Origin: Candidatus Sulfotelmatobacter kueseliae
Lineage (GTDB): Bacteria > Acidobacteriota > Terriglobia > Terriglobales > Acidobacteriaceae
Direction: 5' to 3'
Assembly: GCA_900290255.1 (NCBI GenBank)
Contig: OMOD01000141.1
Location: 870-64,869 of the forward strand
DNA length: 64,000 nucleotides
Every line of letters starts with the position of its first letter. Position 1 is the stretch's first letter. Shown piece after piece: positions 59,597 to 64,000 of the stretch. A program made the translations under genes and the position numbers. The notes below the pieces were generated by a model. It was not told the DNA's origin, ran no database searches, and saw nothing but the letters and a program-made list of their open reading frames with translations.

Positions 59597-61048
59597 CTAC
59601 TGGGTAACTTCAGCCTCGCTCAAGACACCAAGGTCCGCGCCCTGCTCATCATCGAGCTGCAAGGAGACGCGAACTACTTTGGGAGCTACCTGAATCGTCT
59701 GGTTCAGTTGCACGGTATGCAGCGGATCCACCAGGCCCAGATTCATGTGCTGCTCCACGCCGCTCGTATCGTAAAACCGGGCGCTCAGCTTCCCCGGGAA
59801 AAAGACGCCAAACTTGCCTGCGAGCCGTATTCCGTCTGATTCGAGGACCGCGGTCAGCGAAATCTCAACCACTCCAGCCGACCCCACATATTTCAGGTTC
59901 TTGTCCGCACGCACCGGGTACCACTTGGTATCAAATGCGGAAGAAGCTCCCGGTTCCAGGCGAATCATTGGGCTGTTGAGCTCTGCCTCCATATAGTACG
60001 GCGCGCGCTGCGGATCGGAAGAGCGAAGCCGGGGCATGCCGCTAGCGTCCAGTTCGAGTGCCCCGCCGTTCTTGTAGAAGATGACCGATGCCCGCCCCGG
60101 ATATCCGGCATCCTTGACGTAGTGGAATTTTTCAATCATGCCGAATTGCGAGGAATCATCCACGACCGCAATCCAACCCGCATCGGAGTCGAGCCAGACT
60201 TCGTTTTCCAGATACAGCCAGTGCAGAGTGAACCAACCGTCTTTGACGGAAAACGAAGGGTCGTCCGCCAGGCCGGCGCGCACCAGATAACCGTCAACGA
60301 AGGCACTCTGCGGGTTTGTGGGTGCGAACGCCCAGAAATCGTGGTTGTACCGCGTTCTGTCTTGTGTGTCAGCAGTGTCGTATTGGGTCACCGACTGAAC
60401 CGACCAGCGGATGGGGTGGTCGCTGGCATTCTTCATTTCCGCGTGGAACGAAATCTCCGGCGAAGAAGTGCCGATGGCAATCTCGCGCGAATACTGCAGT
60501 CCCGTAGATAAATCCGACGGACCTTCGAGGCGAACGGTGCATGCAGTTTTCTCTAAGACAATGCGGAAACTGTATTCGCCGTCGTCAAGCACATCCGACA
60601 CCGGCCCCGGCCAGTGCTCCGCGTCGCCCTGGCCCTCCGGCAGCGGCCACAGCTTGTCGCCGCCGTAGTTGATCCAGTGAGCTGTCTTGGCGGCTGCCGC
60701 GGGAGGAATGTACTGTCCCTTGTACCGGGCATTCACGAAGAGATAATCGTGTTCGCCGAATTTAACCTGCATCACCCGTCCGCCGAGTTGAGGCACGATG
60801 ATCACATGAACCCATTCATTGAATAGCTCTTGGGCTTTCCATCCCTCATAGTCAACAGCTTGCACTTGGCAGCCCTTGGGCGATGCGGCCGGAGGCAGCG
60901 CCCAGGCCCCTTTCGTGATGAACTGAATCAGCAACGCGAAAATGGTGATCCGCAGAATTGCCGTGATCAATCGGGACATGGATTGAAGTCTCTCAGATCT
61001 CTTGACCGCTTCCACCAGCGACTTGAATTGCTCGATGACGGTGTACAT
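59597..61048 (-). CDS. Exported hypothetical protein (DUF4380-like carbohydrate-related beta-sandwich)
   Basis: MYTVIEQFK...TM...; VDYEGWKAQELFNEWVHVIIVPQLGGRVMQVKFGEHDYLFVNARYKGQYIPP; GGDKLWPLPEGQGDAEHWPGPVSDVLDDGEYS. AAGGAG precedes ATG at 61048, so the 61690 ORF start is rejected. Confidence 0.72.
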   Translation of the reverse strand: MYTVIEQFKSLVEAVKRSERLQSMSRLITAILRITIFALLIQFITKGAWALPPAASPKGCQVQAVDYEGWKAQELFNEWVHVIIVPQLGGRVMQVKFGEHDYLFVNARYKGQYIPPAAAAKTAHWINYGGDKLWPLPEGQGDAEHWPGPVSDVLDDGEYSFRIVLEKTACTVRLEGPSDLSTGLQYSREIAIGTSSPEISFHAEMKNASDHPIRWSVQSVTQYDTADTQDRTRYNHDFWAFAPTNPQSAFVDGYLVRAGLADDPSFSVKDGWFTLHWLYLENEVWLDSDAGWIAVVDDSSQFGMIEKFHYVKDAGYPGRASVIFYKNGGALELDASGMPRLRSSDPQRAPYYMEAELNSPMIRLEPGASSAFDTKWYPVRADKNLKYVGSAGVVEISLTAVLESDGIRLAGKFGVFFPGKLSARFYDTSGVEQHMNLGLVDPLHTVQLNQTIQVAPKVVRVSLQLDDEQGADLGVLSEAEVTQ

Positions 61049-61243
61049 GGAATGCTCCTTATAATCGATCTGCTGGGCCAGAGCAAGCACGGGCTGAGCC
61101 TGCGCTCTCGGCACGACGTCGGCCGTTTCAAACCGCGTGGCATTGAGAGAATGTGAACCAGGCCGTAGAATCGGTCGTTGCATCAGGCGGAGATTCGACG
61201 GACGCTTCATGAGTGTTCGTATTCTTCGTCCAGGAGGGATCAC

Positions 61244-62362
61244 GTGAACCGGAGACAGTGGCTCAAGGCGACTGGGGGTTTGGGTGCAGGATCGGTTTTG
61301 GCGAACTGGGTATCGCTGCCCGGGCTGGCACAAGAACGTCCGGCCTGCAGTTGGGACGCGAGCATTACGCGGCTCAAGTTGCGGCACACATGGACCACCA
61401 CCATGTCGTCGAGCGAGTACCGCGATACCCTCCAGGTTCGTCTCTCCAGCGATGGAGTCACCGGGGTTGGAGAAGGGGCTCCGATTGTTCGATATCACGA
61501 GAACGCCGAAGACGGGAAGAAGGCCATCGCGTCGATTCTTCCCCTTTTGCAGACGGTGAATCCCTGGCATTTTGAAAAGACAATGACGGATGTCTTTCGG
61601 GCGATGCCCGGCCAATTTGCTGCTAAAGCAGCTTTGGATATCGCGCTGATGGATTGGGCCGGAAAGAAAATGAATGTGCCGCTGTACCAACTGCTCGGAC
61701 TCGATCCGGCAGATACTCCGATTACGACTTTTTCTATCGGCATTGATACGCCGGAGATCACGCGGCAGAAGGTCCGGGAGGCGGAGTCATTTCCGGTGCT
61801 CAAGATCAAGGTTGGTCTGGACACGGACGAAGCTACCATCGCCGCCGTGCGCAGCGTGACCAAGAAACCGCTGCGCGTGGATGCCAACGAGGGCTGGAAA
61901 GACAAGGAGGAAGCCGTCCGCAAAATCAACTGGCTGGAATCGCAGGGCGTGGAATTCATCGAGCAACCCATGCCGGCGGAAATGATCGAAGAAACCCGAT
62001 GGGTGAGAAGCCGTGTGCACCTGCCGATCATCGCCGATGAGGCTGCCGTAAGTGCCAGCTCCATCCGCAAGTTGATCGACGCTTATGACGGAGTCAACGT
62101 CAAACTCGACAAGTGTGGCGGCATACAGGAATCTCTGCGCATGATCTACGTGGCCAAGTCCCTGGGGATGAAAACCATGCTCGGCTGCATGGTTTCGAGT
62201 TCGGTCAGCGTCACCGCAGCGGCGCATCTTTCGCCGCTGGTCGACTATGCCGACCTGGATGGAAACTTGCTCATCGCCAACGATCCCTACACTGGCGTCA
62301 CCGTTCAGAAGGGGAAACTGATTCTTCCCGAGGGGCCAGGATTAGGGTTGAAGCCAGTTTGA
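61244..62362 (+). CDS. Enolase-superfamily (mandelate racemase/muconate-lactonizing, dipeptide epimerase-like) enzyme, exported
   Basis: VNRRQWLKATGGLGAGSVLANWVSLPGLAQ Tat-like signal; VLKIKVGLDTDEATIAAVRSVTKKPLRVDANEGW; GVEFIEQPMP; LPIIADEAA; GVNVKLDKCGGI. AGGAGGGA precedes GTG at 61244. Confidence 0.85.
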   Translation: MNRRQWLKATGGLGAGSVLANWVSLPGLAQERPACSWDASITRLKLRHTWTTTMSSSEYRDTLQVRLSSDGVTGVGEGAPIVRYHENAEDGKKAIASILPLLQTVNPWHFEKTMTDVFRAMPGQFAAKAALDIALMDWAGKKMNVPLYQLLGLDPADTPITTFSIGIDTPEITRQKVREAESFPVLKIKVGLDTDEATIAAVRSVTKKPLRVDANEGWKDKEEAVRKINWLESQGVEFIEQPMPAEMIEETRWVRSRVHLPIIADEAAVSASSIRKLIDAYDGVNVKLDKCGGIQESLRMIYVAKSLGMKTMLGCMVSSSVSVTAAAHLSPLVDYADLDGNLLIANDPYTGVTVQKGKLILPEGPGLGLKPV

Positions 62363-62525
62363 CATGATGGTTCGACCAGCCCCGCGATCGGCTAAAGCAC
62401 TTCTCGGATTGCTGTAGATCGCCAACCGAAACCGGGAAGGGCACGAGTTCACACGTGCCGCAACCGCTGCAGAGTAAGGCGGCTTCAGCCGCTGAGGGTC
62501 AGAGGGATTTTTCCGGGCCACTTTC

Positions 62526-62545
62526 GGCACGACTGAAGTCGTGCC
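62526..62545. repeat. Palindromic repeat ggcacgac-tgaa-gtcgtgcc (plus ggcggcttcagccgct upstream)
   Basis: 8-bp perfect stem read directly; the related smaller palindrome lies near 62477..62492. Confidence 0.7.
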
Positions 62546-62595
62546 CTTCCCAGTCGTGCCTTCCTCTACAAGAAACGCCTTCAGATGCAGGTCTG

Positions 62596-64000
62596 CTATC
62601 GGTCTGGTTCCTTCACCACGATGATCCGGTCTGCCGCCACGTCGTGCAGTTGCTGCACGACGCCCGAAGGCCAGCGGATTTCGACCAGATCTGCTGAAGC
62701 ATTGGCTCCCAGTCCAAAATGAACCGGACCGGCGCTCGACGAGGCATAACCCGCGCTGGTGGTCATCTGGTTGTACTGCGCTCCGGACTTGGTGACGAGC
62801 TTGATTCTTGCCCCGATTCCGTCGCGGTTGCTCCTGGTTCCCTGTAGCTTGAACTCCAGCCAATGGTTGTTGCCCGGGCTTTGGTTGATCCAGACTTCCG
62901 CCGGCGCGCTGAGCGCACTCACGACGACGTCCAACCGCCCATCGCCGTTCAGGTCTCCGATGGCGGAGCCTCGGTGTCGCGCGGGAGGTTGCGCCGTCAA
63001 TCCCGCCTCGGCGGTCAAAGCCTGGAACTTCATGCCGCCAAGATTGCGGAAGACGGTGTTGGGCTGCTCAATGGGCAGGTTCGCTGCCGACGCCAGCGAC
63101 TGCACGTGACCGCGCGAGACAAAAATATCTTTCCAACCGTCGTTGTCAAAATCCGCGATGGTGGGAGAATAACCGGCCATGGGCAGGCTCATCCGGGTCA
63201 TTCCGCTCTCCCGTGTTACCTCCACAAAACTTCCTTTCCCGGTGTTGCGATAGAGAGGGAATGTCTCGCCATCGAGAGCAACCAGAAAAATGTCGGGGTA
63301 GCCATCGTTATCGAGATCGCGAAAATCCACGCCCATGCCGGAAATATAGGTGCCATCCTCGCGCAGTGCGACATTCTCGTCGAAAGCTGCTTCCTCGAAC
63401 TTGCCGCCTCCCTGGTTGCGGAAGAACGAATTCATCAGCTTGTCGTTGGTGACCATGAGGTCCATCTTGCCGGAAAGTGTCGAATCGGCGGCGGCGACTC
63501 CCATGCCTTTGCCGGGATGCGCGCGGAAACCCGCTTCCACCGAAGCGTCGCGGAAAGTGCCGTCGCCGTTGTTGATGAACAACTGGTTGGGAGTGGGTTT
63601 GTACATCTTGGGATGGCAGTAGTCGCGATGCCCATAGCCTTCGCAAACCGGCTCGTGGTCCACATCCCATTTCAGATAGTTGATGACCACGAGATCAAGC
63701 AGGCCATCGTTGTTCACATCCACCCACGCGGCGGCCACCGCCCATAGCGGCCCGTACTCCGGATCGGGTTTGTTCAGGCCCGCCTTGGCGGTCACATCGG
63801 TAAAGGTGCCGTCGCCGTTATTGTGATAAAGCGTGTTGCGATGCACGCCGGCGACAAAAATGTCTTCGTAGCCATCGTTGTCATAGTCCCCAATGGCGAC
63901 GCCGGTGTCGTAGCCGGTTCCGGCCAATCCGGCTTTCTCGGTTACGTCCGTGAAATGTCCGTGGCCGTCGTTCTCGAAGAGACGGTTGTAGTATTTCGGG
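62596..64000 (-). CDS. CRTAC1-family FG-GAP/VCBS repeat protein with ASPIC/UnbV C-terminus (5' end outside window)
   Basis: VAIGDYDNDGYEDIFVAGVHRNTLYHNNGDGTFTDVTAKAGL repeats; C-term RSNRDGIGARIKLVTKSGAQYNQMTTSAGYASSSAGPVHFGLGANASADLVEIRWPSG. The frame stays open past 63927 to the window edge. Confidence 0.9.
   Translation of the reverse strand, partial: PKYYNRLFENDGHGHFTDVTEKAGLAGTGYDTGVAIGDYDNDGYEDIFVAGVHRNTLYHNNGDGTFTDVTAKAGLNKPDPEYGPLWAVAAAWVDVNNDGLLDLVVINYLKWDVDHEPVCEGYGHRDYCHPKMYKPTPNQLFINNGDGTFRDASVEAGFRAHPGKGMGVAAADSTLSGKMDLMVTNDKLMNSFFRNQGGGKFEEAAFDENVALREDGTYISGMGVDFRDLDNDGYPDIFLVALDGETFPLYRNTGKGSFVEVTRESGMTRMSLPMAGYSPTIADFDNDGWKDIFVSRGHVQSLASAANLPIEQPNTVFRNLGGMKFQALTAEAGLTAQPPARHRGSAIGDLNGDGRLDVVVSALSAPAEVWINQSPGNNHWLEFKLQGTRSNRDGIGARIKLVTKSGAQYNQMTTSAGYASSSAGPVHFGLGANASADLVEIRWPSGVVQQLHDVAADRIIVVKEPDR

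Noticed and set aside
59597-61690. Long 697-aa start for the DUF4380-like protein
   Set aside because: The upstream extension is low quality and overlaps the 5' end of the divergent enolase-superfamily gene; the RBS-supported start is at 61048.

Overview
The window looks like Acidobacteria-type chromosomal DNA; this is inferred from gene content and repeat style, with no database check. It opens with tRNA-Gly(GCC) and tRNA-Cys(GCA). These are followed by a Tat-exported GH2 enzyme, a fused MFS/spermidine-synthase-like protein, a serine hydrolase and a peroxiredoxin. A pyruvate dehydrogenase cluster (aceE, aceF, lpd) and an MscS-type channel come next. The middle section holds an M28 peptidase, a receiver-TM-TonB fusion, a PEGA-domain protein with a degenerate kinase domain, an LssY_C-like secreted protein and a hybrid histidine kinase. 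A carbohydrate cluster (FucP-like transporter, aldo/keto reductase, FucI-like isomerase, FGGY kinase, class I aldolase, alpha-galactosidase-like enzyme, DUF1080 protein) precedes a complete group-3d-like NAD(P)-linked [NiFe]-hydrogenase operon. In that operon the HoxF-like subunit is fused to a GltD/NfnB-like FAD/NADPH module. After it come an aromatic ammonia-lyase with an unusual Ala-Cys-Gly MIO triad, an Oar/SusC-like TonB receptor, a KDG kinase/KDPG aldolase locus containing an internally deleted SDR remnant, an enolase-superfamily enzyme, and a CRTAC1/FG-GAP protein cut by the window edge. The most interesting items are the fused hydrogenase diaphorase, the non-canonical isomerase/kinase/class I aldolase set, the PEGA pseudokinase, the receiver-TonB fusion and the dispersed palindromic repeats, one of which lies inside the annotated N-terminus of the MscS gene.
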